Shown piece by piece: positions 16,880-26,655 of a stretch of DNA of 64,000 nt (its first letter is position 1; each line of letters begins with the position of its first letter). This DNA is from JAVBNU01 sp031551265 (GTDB lineage: Bacteria; Cyanobacteriota; Vampirovibrionia; Gastranaerophilales; Gastranaerophilaceae): assembly GCA_031551265.1 (NCBI GenBank), contig JAVBNU010000005.1, forward strand, positions 1 to 64,000, read 5' to 3'. A model generated the notes under the pieces. It saw only the letters and a program-made list of their open reading frames with translations, was not told the DNA's origin and ran no database searches. The position numbers and the translations under genes are program-made.

Positions 16880-17536
16880 ATGGAATTAAAAGAAATTATT
16901 TTATTTGATTTAGACGGCACAATCACAAATCCCAAAGAAGGGATTACAAAATCGATTCAATATTCGCTCAAACATTTTGATATTGAAGTCGAAAACCTCG
17001 ATGACCTCACAAAATTTATCGGGCCGCCATTAATGGACACTTACATTAAATATTACGGGCTTAATGATAATGATGCGAAAGTTGCTATCGAAAAATATAG
17101 AGAGTACTTCGCAGAGTATGGAATTTATGAAAATGTCGTCTATGACGGAATGAACGAGTTATTGGCAAAGCTGCAAAACAGCGGAAAAAGACTAATTGTA
17201 GCTACATCGAAGCCGGCTTTTTACGCGACAAAAGTTTTGGAATACTTTAATTTGGATAAATATTTTGAATACGTTTCAGGCCCGGATATGAACGGCAAAC
17301 GCTCTCGCAAAAACGAAGTTATTGAATATGCCATAGAACAATGCAAAATCTGTAACGTTGACAACGCAATTATGATAGGCGACAGAGAACATGATGTACT
17401 GGGCGCAAAAGAACATAAAATCGAATGTATCGGAGTAACATACGGATTTGGCGGCTTCGAAGAACTTTCAAATGCCGGTGCCTGCCACATTGTCGACAGC
17501 GTAGAAACGCTTTCACAACTTCTAATGCCCTCTTGA
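16880..17536 (+). CDS. HAD-superfamily phosphatase, phosphoglycolate phosphatase-like
   Basis: 218 residues. Motif I FDLDGTI (nucleophile and acid Asp), motif II VATSK, motif III Lys in RSRKNEVI, motif IV MIGDREHD. The alpha-helical cap (about 20-85) is type C1, as in Gph/PgmB enzymes. The substrate cannot be fixed from sequence; phosphoglycolate or a nucleotide is plausible. TATGAT lies exactly 6 bases before the ATG, with no SD, so a leaderless mRNA is predicted. Confidence 0.88.
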   Translation: MELKEIILFDLDGTITNPKEGITKSIQYSLKHFDIEVENLDDLTKFIGPPLMDTYIKYYGLNDNDAKVAIEKYREYFAEYGIYENVVYDGMNELLAKLQNSGKRLIVATSKPAFYATKVLEYFNLDKYFEYVSGPDMNGKRSRKNEVIEYAIEQCKICNVDNAIMIGDREHDVLGAKEHKIECIGVTYGFGGFEELSNAGACHIVDSVETLSQLLMPS

Positions 17537-17676
17537 TACGGGGTAATAGAAAGTCTTTATAGTAATTTAAAATGTTGCGAAATATTTCGAATTTTTTAAA
17601 TCCGCGCAATTTCATGACCCAAATTTTTTTTATATATATGTAGGTAGTTATAAAATTAGTGTGTTAGTAGAATTTT

Positions 17677-18447
17677 ATGAGCAATGCAATTAGTACAGCA
17701 ATATTTTGTGCCAGAGGTTGTGACAAAACGTTTCACGACAACTCAGCCCGTGCTATTCCCACAACAGGGCAAGCCGTAAACCTCATGAGAAAGGTATCAA
17801 TTTTTGATAATGCTTTCGGTACTTCTGCTAAAACCGCTGTCGAAGCTTTTGAAACCGCAAAAAATGCAACAGGACTAACAGGTTTTGCTGCACGAGGCGC
17901 TGATTTTGTCGCACGAAATGTAAATCCTGCTATCGGTGTTGCAACAGGAATTAAGATTTTATGCTCTAAAGATAAAGAAAAATCCTTGATGACTGATGGT
18001 GTAGGCTTCCTCGGTATGCTAGCCGGTGAAGAGGCCGCAAGACATATCATTAAAACTTATGGCTGGACTATGGGCAAAACTATTGTACACGCTGCAAAAG
18101 CACTTGGATGTACAAGCCCGCAGGCTAGTGTAGCAATTTGGGCAGCAGAAGGCCTACTATTTGCAGGCGCATCAATAGGCGCCTGGATAGGCGCTGCTAA
18201 GCTTGGTGGAATGTTGCACGATAAAATTAAAAACGAAGGCAAAGACGAAGCTTCAGCAAAAGATGAATCTCAAAAACAAGAAGAAACAACTAAAGACACT
18301 GTTGACGGAAATAAAATTGTTAAAAATGAACCCAGCGCAGCTGCGCAGCTAAAAAATGCGACAGCTGCCACGAGAGTAGAGTCTAATGGCTCAACAAAAG
18401 AAAGCGGAACATCATTACCAGGCACCGCAAACACCATACCGGCGTAG
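17677..18447 (+). CDS. Ala/Gly-rich hypothetical protein, possibly membrane-associated
   Basis: 256 residues. Residues 1-60 resemble the leading part of accessory proteins seen elsewhere in this window. The middle has moderately hydrophobic Gly/Ala segments (ASVAIWAAEGLLFAGASIGA, residues about 148-172) that could insert into a membrane. The last 80 residues are low-complexity, charged and Thr/Ser-rich. I recognise no domain. A BIME of REP elements follows the stop. Codon use is like the neighbours. Confidence 0.65.
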   Translation: MSNAISTAIFCARGCDKTFHDNSARAIPTTGQAVNLMRKVSIFDNAFGTSAKTAVEAFETAKNATGLTGFAARGADFVARNVNPAIGVATGIKILCSKDKEKSLMTDGVGFLGMLAGEEAARHIIKTYGWTMGKTIVHAAKALGCTSPQASVAIWAAEGLLFAGASIGAWIGAAKLGGMLHDKIKNEGKDEASAKDESQKQEETTKDTVDGNKIVKNEPSAAAQLKNATAATRVESNGSTKESGTSLPGTANTIPA

Positions 18448-18459
18448 AAAGAATGTAGA

Positions 18460-18513
18460 TGTGGGGTGCATTTCACGCACCATTATGATTTCGGTGCGTA
18501 AGACGCACCCTAC
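18460..18513. repeat. BIME: inverted pair of GTAG REPs
   Basis: GGGTGCATTTCACGCACC and, inverted, GGTGCGTAAGACGCACCCTAC, separated by about 12 bases. Confidence 0.75.
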
Positions 18514-18567
18514 TATTATCCAAAATATCACAACACGCAGGAAATCACTACAATTTAGGAAAGCATT

Positions 18568-18626
18568 GTAGGGTGCAGTCACCACTGCACCAAGATTATA
18601 ATGTTGGGGTAGAAACCCCAACCTAC
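18568..18626. repeat. Mixed BIME: two REP subtypes face each other
   Basis: GTAGGGTGCAGT/ACTGCACC REP, an 11-base linker, then inverted REP of the GTTGGGGT/ACCCCAACCTAC subtype. Different palindromes share the same GTAG head. Confidence 0.75.
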
Positions 18627-18649
18627 TTTCAGCATGACGCAAGCTTAAC

Positions 18650-19201
18650 TTAAGAATGCTTATAAGCCAATAGCAAGCCGTCAGGTAAATCCAAAATTTG
18701 TGTTTGATATTGAGAATGATTACTAATGCGCTCTACAAAAGGCGCTACTTTTTCCTTGTGCGACAAAATATTGTCTGCCGCAATCACACCACCAACCTTG
18801 AGCATAGGATGGATTAAATCAAAATATTTTATATACTCTGACTTATTCGCATCAATGAACACCATATCGTAAGTGTCATTGAGTTCAGCCAAAATTGTAG
18901 TAGCAGAGCCCAATTTTGTCGTAATCAAATCTGAAACTCCGCATTTTTCGAAATTGGCTCTCGCCATATCCAGCCTGTTATCCCAAAACTCAATAGTTGT
19001 GAGATGACCGTTCACCAATTTCAGCGCTTCTGCAATCCATATCCCTGAATAACCGTTTGACGTACCTAATTCAAGCACATTTTTAGCGCCCGAGATTTTT
19101 ATCAGCATACTCAAAAAATTGGCTGTAACGCGAGAAACATTCCAAAAGTTTTCAGCTGTACTCTCAAGCTCTTTCAATACCCGTTCCTGAATATCATTCA
19201 T
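18650..19201 (-). CDS. SAM-dependent O-methyltransferase, family 3
   Basis: 183 residues. SAM-binding LELGTSNGYSGIWIA, TIEFWDNRLDMAR (acidic loop) and DMVFIDANKSEYIKYFD (metal-binding Asp/Asn) are the signature of cation-dependent catechol/caffeoyl-CoA O-methyltransferases. It is shorter than the usual 220 residues at the N terminus. Cytoplasmic. Its start coincides with the stop of the upstream beta-propeller gene, so translation is coupled. Substrate unknown. Confidence 0.88.
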   Translation of the reverse strand: MNDIQERVLKELESTAENFWNVSRVTANFLSMLIKISGAKNVLELGTSNGYSGIWIAEALKLVNGHLTTIEFWDNRLDMARANFEKCGVSDLITTKLGSATTILAELNDTYDMVFIDANKSEYIKYFDLIHPMLKVGGVIAADNILSHKEKVAPFVERISNHSQYQTQILDLPDGLLLAYKHS

Positions 19202-20901
19202 TATCTATCCTTTAGGATAATAATATTATTAATAGGCACATTCACAGGCACAACCTCAACAGGGCGAACCTGACTAAGGTCAAAAATCACGTAGCGATTA
19301 TCGGTAACGTTTGTAATAAGCGCTATATTTGAGTTAGAAACTTGTGTAATTCTTTTCGAGAAGCCTTTGAGCGGTAGTTTCACCGTACCTTCACGCTCGT
19401 TTCTATCCAAATTGATAACATCAACTTCGTTATTTTTAGCGCCTAGAACGAATAAGCGATTACCGTATCTAATCATATCAACAGGCTTGTCGCTTACCTG
19501 AATTTTCACAGAACTGTCTTTTGCGCCAATTTCTTCATCAACCATCAAAGGTAAAATTGTGTTGTTATCTCTGTATGGTAAGTCTTTCTTTGCCGGTCTA
19601 TTGAGTGCACCGTCTTCTTTTGAAGAATAGTCTAGCGAGGCAGGAGCATCAGCTTCTGTCAAACGCACTTTTTCTCTTTTGAGTTCAGCACTTTTTACTG
19701 ATTTTTCTTCGCCCGAAAATTCTTTCGGGTTGTACGGCATAACCTGCAATTTATTTGCTGTTCTCAGCAGCGCGTACACTGTGTTGCCAACGAATAAGAA
19801 TTTAGATGCGTTCGGGAATTCTCCAATCAATGTGCTGATATATTTGTCTTTCAATTCTATACAGTATAACTTTGAAGATAATTTATCATAGTACAACAAT
19901 CTTTTAAAATCGTCCGACAACGCAAGCTTTTCAGGCATACCTTGCACTTGGATTTTTTGGACAATTTTCATTGTTGATATGTCAATCACAAAAATCGAAT
20001 GGTCATCCAAACTTGTTACAAACGCAATTCTATTATCAGGGGTAATCAGGATTTCGTTAGGTTGAACCTCCAAATCAATCTGTTTAATGATTTCTTCGGC
20101 TTTCATATCAACTAAATCGATGCTTGTGTTGTTTGTTTTGGCAATCATAACATAAGCTTCGTCACTTGTAGCTTTCATATCGCGTGCTATGCTGTCTAAT
20201 TTGAGGGTAAATTCAGGCTCACCCGCATATGAAGGAATTACATTAATATATTCTGTGTCGAGATTTGTTACTAAATATTTTTTATTTTTAAGCACAGCCG
20301 GAATATCACGATCTAAAACTTTTGCTTTTGGGCGGTTAGCTGTAGCAGTTATACGGCTGTCCTGAGTTTTTGTGGACATTACAGTTTTTGTTTCAACAAT
20401 AGTTCCCGTCTCAACAGACGCCGGCACAATCGTCGCAATAGGGTAAAGCGGGATTTCTAAATCACCTAAAATTCCGCTTAATTCCTCAGGTAAAATTAAC
20501 CCGTGAGGAACAATCAAATCCTGCGGCAACAAACCAGTTTTTACTTCAATAGGGTAGCTTTGATAGGCTGCTACGCTTAGTTTTCCACCTGCTGCAGGTA
20601 CCAGTTTTAATAACACAAAGTTATTATTAAACACGACAACATTTGGCTTTGTGCCAAAATCTTGTGTTGCAGGCATACTTGTTTTTATGCCAAGACTTGC
20701 GTTTACCATTGAAATAGCCGGAAATACAGGTAAGTATTTCGTACCGTCAGGTAATATTATCAACCCGTCAAATCGAAATGTTGATTTAGGGAATTTAGCC
20801 GCTATAAATTGTTGGACATTTTGAGGAATCGTAGCTGAATATGCAGACGTTACAAGGACAAACATTGCTGTTAGTAACGTTAGTAATCTAGTTAATTTCA
20901 T
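19201..20901 (-). CDS. Exported YVTN/YncE-type beta-propeller protein
   Basis: 566 residues. Signal peptide 1-22 (cleaved after AYSA). An N-terminal domain (about 23-160) of unknown fold includes LPDGTKYLPVFPAISMVNASLGIKT. From about 200 on, repeated blades such as YVMIAKTNNTSIDLVDMKAEEIIKQIDL and IAFVTSLDDHSIFVIDISTMKIVQKIQV form a YncE-like seven-bladed propeller; a linker at about 400-450 interrupts it. Such proteins sit in the periplasm or on the surface and bind partners or metals. The O-methyltransferase start overlaps its stop codon. Confidence 0.82.
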   Translation of the reverse strand: MKLTRLLTLLTAMFVLVTSAYSATIPQNVQQFIAAKFPKSTFRFDGLIILPDGTKYLPVFPAISMVNASLGIKTSMPATQDFGTKPNVVVFNNNFVLLKLVPAAGGKLSVAAYQSYPIEVKTGLLPQDLIVPHGLILPEELSGILGDLEIPLYPIATIVPASVETGTIVETKTVMSTKTQDSRITATANRPKAKVLDRDIPAVLKNKKYLVTNLDTEYINVIPSYAGEPEFTLKLDSIARDMKATSDEAYVMIAKTNNTSIDLVDMKAEEIIKQIDLEVQPNEILITPDNRIAFVTSLDDHSIFVIDISTMKIVQKIQVQGMPEKLALSDDFKRLLYYDKLSSKLYCIELKDKYISTLIGEFPNASKFLFVGNTVYALLRTANKLQVMPYNPKEFSGEEKSVKSAELKREKVRLTEADAPASLDYSSKEDGALNRPAKKDLPYRDNNTILPLMVDEEIGAKDSSVKIQVSDKPVDMIRYGNRLFVLGAKNNEVDVINLDRNEREGTVKLPLKGFSKRITQVSNSNIALITNVTDNRYVIFDLSQVRPVEVVPVNVPINNIIILKDR

Positions 20902-20914
20902 ACATTATCCTCTA

Positions 20915-22048
20915 TTAATTATTGCCCAGTACATTCTTTACTTTATCTAAAATACTCTCATTTGTAAATTTTTTATTTGTCGATATTTCATAAAGACGTG
21001 CGTATAATTTTTTCTCTTCATCACTCAGGTGCGTGGGTGTTTTTATTTTTGTGACCACAAATAAATCGCCTCTGTGCCCTGCTTGTCCTAAATATGGTAT
21101 ACCCTGATTTTTCATAGTTAAAACTTGACCTGACTCAGTTCCGGCCGGTACATGCAGTGGAGACTGACCTTCAAGAGTCGTTACTTGTATTGTATCACCT
21201 AATACAGCTTGAGGCATGGAAATTAATATTTCGGTGTAAATATTGTAACCATCGCGCTTGAAATTTTTATCTTTCTTAACATATAGGACAATATACAGAT
21301 CTCCTGCCGGGCCGCCGTTAATTCCTGCATTACCTTCGCCTGATAATCTGATTTTGGCCGATGAATCAACACCCGCAGGGATCTTTACATGAATATTTTT
21401 TTCAACCTGCACATTCCCAACACCACTGCATTCACGACAAGGCTTACTGATAACTTGACCGCTGCCGTTGCATTTCGGACACTCGCCGATTTGTGTGAAT
21501 TGACCCAAAATCGTGTTGGTTGTTTGTTGAACCTTACCTCGCCCGCCACAAGTTTTGCATGTTTCAGGACGCGAACCGGCTTCGGCTTTTGAGCCGTTGC
21601 ATTTTGGACAAACTTCCATATGTGTAATTTTTATATCTTTTTCTACACCAAATACAGCTTCTTTAAATTCAAGCTCGAGATTATAGCGCAAATCATCGCC
21701 TTGCTGCGGGGCATTAGGGTCGTAATAACCGCCGCCAAAACCGCCAAAGCTGCCGAAAAACGTCTCGAATATGTCATTAAGGTTCCCAAACCCGAAATCG
21801 AACGGACCTGACGTACTATAGCCGGCATCTTTCAGCCCATCTTCGCCATAACGGTCATATAGTGCCCGTTTGTCATCGTCCATCAAAGTCTCGTATGCTT
21901 TGCCCAGTTCTTTAAACTTTGCTTCTGCATCAGGCTCTTTATTTACGTCCGGATGGCACTGTCTTGCTTTTTTGCGAAATGAACTTTTTATCTCGTCTTT
22001 TGTTGCGTTTTTATCAACTTCCAATATATCGTAGTAGTTTGTACTCAT
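20915..22048 (-). CDS. dnaJ: Chaperone DnaJ
   Basis: 377 residues from ATG 22048; a GTG at 22057 overlapping the grpE stop (GTGA) is also possible. J domain (about 1-70) with HPD in RQCHPDVNK, Gly/Phe-rich linker (about 75-115), zinc-finger domain with CPKC, CKTC, CPKC and CREC pairs, and the C-terminal peptide-binding domain. It delivers substrates to DnaK and stimulates its ATPase. It forms an operon with grpE immediately upstream; dnaK is not in this window. Confidence 0.97.
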   Translation of the reverse strand: MSTNYYDILEVDKNATKDEIKSSFRKKARQCHPDVNKEPDAEAKFKELGKAYETLMDDDKRALYDRYGEDGLKDAGYSTSGPFDFGFGNLNDIFETFFGSFGGFGGGYYDPNAPQQGDDLRYNLELEFKEAVFGVEKDIKITHMEVCPKCNGSKAEAGSRPETCKTCGGRGKVQQTTNTILGQFTQIGECPKCNGSGQVISKPCRECSGVGNVQVEKNIHVKIPAGVDSSAKIRLSGEGNAGINGGPAGDLYIVLYVKKDKNFKRDGYNIYTEILISMPQAVLGDTIQVTTLEGQSPLHVPAGTESGQVLTMKNQGIPYLGQAGHRGDLFVVTKIKTPTHLSDEEKKLYARLYEISTNKKFTNESILDKVKNVLGNN

Positions 22049-22053
22049 TAATC

Positions 22054-22626
22054 TCACTCACTCGTCGCTACATTCACCAGCGCCGGTCTCAGGACTTTGT
22101 CACCATATTGGTAACCTTTTTGTAATTCGTTTATTATCATATGTTCTTTATATTCTGATGTTGGCGTTTGCATCACTGCCTCGTGGAAATTAGGGTCAAA
22201 TTCGGTATTTTCTGTCTGAATTTCTTTTAGTCCTAACTTCTGCAATGTTTCTTTGACCTGTTTGCCTAAGATACCGAAACATTCTTTAGTAGTTGCTACG
22301 TCATTAACATTTTCACACGATTTGTTAGCTCTGTCAAAATTATCTAAAACTTCGAGCATTTTTGTCAAAGTTTCTTCCATACCGTATTTTAGCCAGGCTT
22401 CTTTTTCTTGAGCCTGTCTTTTGCGGTAATTGTCAAAATCGGCAGCCAGTCTCACGTACTGATTGTGCAAGTTGTCGTATTTTGCCTGTAATTCATTATT
22501 GCAATTGTTTGCTGTATCTTCCGCAGCACATTCTTGCTCCGAGTCAGCACAAAACGGATTATTAGACTTGTCTGCCTTATCCATATTTATATCTTCCGGG
22601 TGTTCGTTGTTATGATGTTTTTTCAT
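22054..22626 (-). CDS. grpE: Nucleotide exchange factor GrpE
   Basis: 190 residues. Long N-terminal coiled coil (NNELQAKYDNLHNQYVRLAADFDNYRKR), central dimer helices (LKYGMEETLTKMLEVLDNFDRA) and the C-terminal beta domain ending HMIINELQKGYQYGDKVLRPALVNV, the GrpE signature. It releases ADP from DnaK. The first 45 residues are acidic and disordered. Its stop overlaps the possible GTG start of dnaJ. No CIRCE (TTAGCACTC) inverted repeat was seen upstream. Confidence 0.97.
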   Translation of the reverse strand: MKKHHNNEHPEDINMDKADKSNNPFCADSEQECAAEDTANNCNNELQAKYDNLHNQYVRLAADFDNYRKRQAQEKEAWLKYGMEETLTKMLEVLDNFDRANKSCENVNDVATTKECFGILGKQVKETLQKLGLKEIQTENTEFDPNFHEAVMQTPTSEYKEHMIINELQKGYQYGDKVLRPALVNVATSE

Positions 22627-22765
22627 AATCTCTTTGATACCTTTTTAAGCTACATACCTTTAATTATATGGCATGAATAAATCGAAACAAGATTTATTAA
22701 TTATTTTTTAATGTTTGAGGTTACGTAATTTAAAGCTGTGTTTTAGAGAAGTAAGACTGATAAAC

Positions 22766-22881
22766 TGTCATCCCGGAATTTTTGAAAAAAATATCCGAGA
22801 TCTATTAAGCTTTTTTTAAATTTTAAGTGTGAAAAAACTTATTACCTAACTGGCAAGATACCGGCTCAAGGCCGGTATGAC
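22766..22881. repeat. Dispersed inverted repeat, GTCATCCCGG...CCGGTATGAC ends
   Basis: Ends are inverted repeats with one mismatch over 10 bases. The interior has an ACCGGC/GCCGGT hairpin at the right end. It belongs to the 'GTCATnCCGG' class of intergenic palindromes. Confidence 0.6.
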
Positions 22882-22893
22882 GCTGAGAAAATT

Positions 22894-22916
22894 GTAAGGT
22901 GGGTTCCCAAACCACC
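22894..22916. repeat. REP variant (GTAAGGTGGG...CCACC)
   Basis: GTAAGGTGGGTTCCCAAACCACC, a REP with a slightly altered head, between a dispersed repeat and the stop of the large motif protein. Confidence 0.5.
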
Positions 22917-22921
22917 AAAAC

Positions 22922-24547
22922 TTAATAATCTTCGGGATTTAAGTAACGATCAAGGAACATGTCGCAAAAAGCTTCAATATATTCTTCACCACACAATTCA
23001 TCAGAGGCTGTCTTATCAAATTCTCTTGCAGCTTTATCGCACATTTGTTCAATCTTATTAAGTTTTTTTGCGTATTTTTTATGTATTGTTCCATTTTCAA
23101 TATGTTCTTCAAGACGTCTCATACATTCAAGTAGCGCCATCTTATTATGATAAGGCTGCCTGATTGGCTTAGGCTTTTCAAATGCTTTTTCAGGTTTGAC
23201 GCCCCTTTTATTGAGTTCTTTGGTTATTTTGCCTAATTTGTTCAACCAGCGTTCACGCTGTTCCATTGCCAATTTCGCTTTTATTGAATCGTCCATCATG
23301 CCAGCATCATATTCAGATTCGTCACCTTGTGCTTGTGCCCTTCTTCTCGCACAGTCCTCACCCACATTTTTAACATCAAAATGCGATAGAGAAAAATGTA
23401 CATTTTTGTAGTGTGCAAGCAAGTGTTCAGTTGTGTTATCTTCAAAACTGCTTTCACGCAATCTGTCTACCACACTTTGTGCTACTCTTGCAGCGTCTGC
23501 TTTTTTAATATTTTCAGGTGTATTTAAACCCCATTCCTGTAAGCGTTCTTTGAACTCAGGAGATATTTGCGTTTTAGCCATATCATAGTCGACCCAGTAT
23601 GGATTATCAGTATCGCCTTCTTTTTTATGTCGCTCATAGGCTTCATCATCGGGTATTAGGATATTAAAGGCAGCAGAATTACGTACTGTATCATCTTTGT
23701 AATCTATATCACGAAGTATACTTTCTTTGCTATTAAGGATTAAATAATATAATTCTTTTCGCAGCTCTTGAAGTGAATCAAAGCCTTGTTCTACCTCTTG
23801 GTCATTTCCAACGTATTGCGACATAGATACTTTAGACTTGCTTACAGATTTTTCAAATTCCTCATGTGCTCGTTTTTCTCTGCTATGTTCGACAAAATCT
23901 TTCAAAAATTTTTCAATTATTTTTTCATCACTCATATTGGCAGGTGCTTGCTCAATCATAGCTGCCGCTGCGGGTCTGGATTTTTCCATAATTTCTTTAA
24001 TTCTTTCAGGTGATATTTCTTCGCCTTTTATTATTTTATGTATTGCAGCAAAGCGTTTCAAAATTTCACTGGAAACTACGGCAGCTCGTGAGTTTTTATC
24101 TTGTTGCGCTTTCTTTTGCGCATCAGTCAAAATATTGATGTCTCTACCCATAGCTCTTTGAGTTATTGCCTGTGCGACACGAAGAGCTTTGAGCTTTTCT
24201 ACTGTTTCAACAGGTAAATCCCAATCTCTCACGCTACAAATGAGGCTTTCAGGAATTTCAACTTCTTGCATATCATAAATGTCCATATCCGTCATTGACG
24301 ACTTTAATGATGTTTCTTCATCAGCCTGAGGAACTGCATATGATTTATATGTCGTACCTTTGTAAGTCGTTTCGGCTTCAACCTCTTTGCCGCTGGCCAA
24401 TTGATGATAGATATATTTTTGCAGCTTAGCAGGTGAATCAAATTGATGTTGTTGCCTATTTGTATGGTCTTTGCATACAATCTTTTCTTTTTTATCAGGA
24501 GCATCGCCCTTAGCGCCACAAAAACTTATATTATTGGATAAAAACAT
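22922..24547 (-). CDS. Large hypothetical protein with N-terminal NISFCGA motif
   Basis: 541 residues from ATG 24547, preceded by GGAAGG; the upstream in-frame extension has no SD. Residues 5-12 NNISFCGA carry the motif common to several accessory proteins here, with a Cys inserted before Gly. No signal peptide or transmembrane helix. The body is highly charged and helical, rich in Lys/Glu, with possible coiled coils around 190-230 and 430-500. I recognise no domain. Candidate exported or surface effector-like protein; that is inference from the motif alone. Confidence 0.75.
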   Translation of the reverse strand: MFLSNNISFCGAKGDAPDKKEKIVCKDHTNRQQHQFDSPAKLQKYIYHQLASGKEVEAETTYKGTTYKSYAVPQADEETSLKSSMTDMDIYDMQEVEIPESLICSVRDWDLPVETVEKLKALRVAQAITQRAMGRDINILTDAQKKAQQDKNSRAAVVSSEILKRFAAIHKIIKGEEISPERIKEIMEKSRPAAAAMIEQAPANMSDEKIIEKFLKDFVEHSREKRAHEEFEKSVSKSKVSMSQYVGNDQEVEQGFDSLQELRKELYYLILNSKESILRDIDYKDDTVRNSAAFNILIPDDEAYERHKKEGDTDNPYWVDYDMAKTQISPEFKERLQEWGLNTPENIKKADAARVAQSVVDRLRESSFEDNTTEHLLAHYKNVHFSLSHFDVKNVGEDCARRRAQAQGDESEYDAGMMDDSIKAKLAMEQRERWLNKLGKITKELNKRGVKPEKAFEKPKPIRQPYHNKMALLECMRRLEEHIENGTIHKKYAKKLNKIEQMCDKAAREFDKTASDELCGEEYIEAFCDMFLDRYLNPEDY

Positions 24548-24721
24548 AATTACACCTTCCGATATTTTATTACACACATATACTTTTTAAGGCTAACCGG
24601 CGTCAAAAATTGCTAAATTCATACGAATTTTAATTCAAATAGTAACACTTCGTAATAATTATTTAGAACTTGTGTATAATTCATTTTAGGTTACAATTAA
24701 AGCAACTTAAGAGATTAGGCA

Positions 24722-25639
24722 ATGAGAAACGCAACCGAGATTATTAATAAAATAAAAAAGCTGAAACAGGATAAGAATGCTGTAATTTTGGTGCACGCAT
24801 ATCAAAACATTGAGCTTGATAAGGTTGCTGATTTTGTTGGCGACTCACTGTATCTTAGCCAACAGGCGGCAAAAACCGATGCGGATATCATTGTGTTTGC
24901 AGGGGTGTATTTTATGGCTGAAACGGCTAAAATTCTGTCGCCTGACAAAAAAGTTTTACTACCGCGCTTGGAATCAGGCTGCCGCATGGCTGATATGATT
25001 GATTTAATGCAATTACGCGAGTTTAAATCAAAAAATCCCGGCGTTCCTGTCGTATGCTACGTAAATTCTTCAGCAGAAGTAAAATCAGAGGTTGACATTT
25101 GCTGTACAAGCGCAAATGCCGTTAATATCGTTAAATCTTTGAATGTACCAAAAATCCTTTTTGCCCCTGATACGTATCTTGGTGCCTACGTTGCGTCACA
25201 GATTGAAGGTGTTGAAGTTACTACTTATCCCGGCTATTGCCCGACTCATATGAATATCAAGCCCGAAGATATTTTGGCACTAAAAAAAGAGTATCCAAAC
25301 GCGCTCGTGCTCGCTCACCCTGAGTGTCGTGGTGAAATCTTGAATCTTGCCGACTATGCCGGCTCAACAACAGGCATCATGAAATTTGCCGCAAATAGCA
25401 ACGCAAAAGAATTCATCATTGTCACAGAACGCGCGATAGTTGAGCGTTTAGAACGTGACTTTAAAGATAAGAAATTTATTCTGGCTTCACCAAAATTGGT
25501 ATGTCCGAATATGAAATGGAATCAGCTTGAAGATATTTTGAATGCGCTTGAAAACGAAGTGAACGAAATTATTGTCGATGAAGAAATCGCTGAAAAAGCA
25601 CGTGCGCCAATTGAAAAAATGGTGGAGATGATGGGGTAA
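24722..25639 (+). CDS. nadA: Quinolinate synthase
   Basis: 305 residues. It condenses iminoaspartate with dihydroxyacetone phosphate to quinolinate, the start of de novo NAD synthesis. HAYQNIELDKVADFVGDSLYL, ESGCRMADMI, GYCPTHMNI, HPEC and CPNMKWNQLEDIL are conserved blocks; the Cys of SGC, YCPTH and CPNM ligate the 4Fe-4S cluster that makes the enzyme oxygen-sensitive. bioB follows in the same direction with a REP between them. A TATAAT at about 24675 may be its -10 box. Confidence 0.96.
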   Translation: MRNATEIINKIKKLKQDKNAVILVHAYQNIELDKVADFVGDSLYLSQQAAKTDADIIVFAGVYFMAETAKILSPDKKVLLPRLESGCRMADMIDLMQLREFKSKNPGVPVVCYVNSSAEVKSEVDICCTSANAVNIVKSLNVPKILFAPDTYLGAYVASQIEGVEVTTYPGYCPTHMNIKPEDILALKKEYPNALVLAHPECRGEILNLADYAGSTTGIMKFAANSNAKEFIIVTERAIVERLERDFKDKKFILASPKLVCPNMKWNQLEDILNALENEVNEIIVDEEIAEKARAPIEKMVEMMG

Positions 25640-25648
25640 TTTATACTG

Positions 25649-25687
25649 GATTGCCACGTCGGGCTATCGCCCTCCTCGCAAAGACAA
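25649..25687. repeat. Half copy of the GTCATTGCGAG-type repeat
   Basis: TGGATTGCCACGTCGGGCTA followed by TCGCCCTCCTCGCAAAGAC is the right half of the element at 13175-13260. Confidence 0.55.
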
Positions 25688-25697
25688 AACGTAAACT

Positions 25698-25718
25698 GTA
25701 GGGTGCGTCATACGCACC
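25698..25718. repeat. GTAG REP between nadA and bioB
   Basis: GTAGGGTGCGTCATACGCACC, 14 bases before bioB. As a hairpin it could modulate read-through or stability of a nadA-bioB transcript. Confidence 0.75.
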
Positions 25719-25731
25719 GAATAAAAGAAAA

Positions 25732-26655
25732 ATGATTGAAGAAATTTTAAAACTATACGATTTGAATATTGAAGAATTGGTTGAAAAAGCAGCCAGGGTA
25801 ACGCGTGAAAACTTTGAACCTGTCGTCGAATTTTGCAGCATAATTAGCGCCAAAACAGGCAGTTGCAGCGAAAATTGCAAATACTGTTCTCAAAGCGCCC
25901 ATAATAAAGCCAAAATTGAAGTTCATCCCTTGGTTTCAGTTGAAGATGTAAAAAAAGCTGCATTGAGCGCAAAAGAAAACGGCGCAACTTATTTTAGTAT
26001 CGTAACATCAGGCCGCTCTCCTCAAGAAAATGATTTTGAAAAAATTCTCGATATGGTACAAGAAGTCGCGGCAATAGACGGAATGAGATGCTGCTGTTCA
26101 CTTGGCTTAATTAACGATGAACAGGCAAAAAAGCTCAAAAACGCCGGCATGGCGCGCTATCATCACAATATTAACACAGCAAAATCGCACCACGACTTTA
26201 TTTGCTCAACCCATACTTTTCAAGACAGAGCCAATACTATCAAAATTGCCCAAAAACATGGCATTGATGTTTGCGCCGGCGTAATCATAGGGATGGGAGA
26301 AACTCGTGAGCAGCGTGTAGAAATGGCAATGCAGCTTGCTGAACTCAAACCTGTTTCTGTGCCGATAAATATTCTCAATCCCATCGAAGGCACGCCTCTG
26401 GAAAATTATGGCGACAAAATTGACGAAGAAGAGATTTTACGCACTATTTGCGTGTTCAGAATAGTAATGCCAGATGTCTGGCTGCGTTTTGCGGGCGGCA
26501 GAAATACAAGATTTTCATTAAAAAACCAGAAACTAGCGCTCAAAGCCGGTATTAACGCCCTGATTGTCGGTAACATGCTAACCACTACAAGCGCGCTGCC
26601 GCATGAAGACGCAAAACTCGTTACTGATGCAGGTTTAGAGATTGTGACAAGCTAG
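25732..26655 (+). CDS. bioB: Biotin synthase
   Basis: 307 residues, radical SAM enzyme that inserts sulfur into dethiobiotin. CSENCKYCSQSAHN holds the CxxxCxxC 4Fe-4S/SAM motif; YHHNINTAKSHHDFICSTHTFQDR and VCAGVIIGMGET are BioB blocks; RFAGGRNTRFS near the C terminus contains the Arg that ligates the 2Fe-2S cluster. No strong SD: the REP ends 14 bases before the ATG, with an AAAAGAAAAA stretch between. The 3' end overlaps the convergent higA stop by 4 bases. Confidence 0.96.
   Translation: MIEEILKLYDLNIEELVEKAARVTRENFEPVVEFCSIISAKTGSCSENCKYCSQSAHNKAKIEVHPLVSVEDVKKAALSAKENGATYFSIVTSGRSPQENDFEKILDMVQEVAAIDGMRCCCSLGLINDEQAKKLKNAGMARYHHNINTAKSHHDFICSTHTFQDRANTIKIAQKHGIDVCAGVIIGMGETREQRVEMAMQLAELKPVSVPINILNPIEGTPLENYGDKIDEEEILRTICVFRIVMPDVWLRFAGGRNTRFSLKNQKLALKAGINALIVGNMLTTTSALPHEDAKLVTDAGLEIVTS

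Noticed and set aside
18468..18626. CRISPR array
   Set aside because: Repeats are palindromic, inverted and mixed, without regular spacers or cas genes: REP/BIME elements instead.
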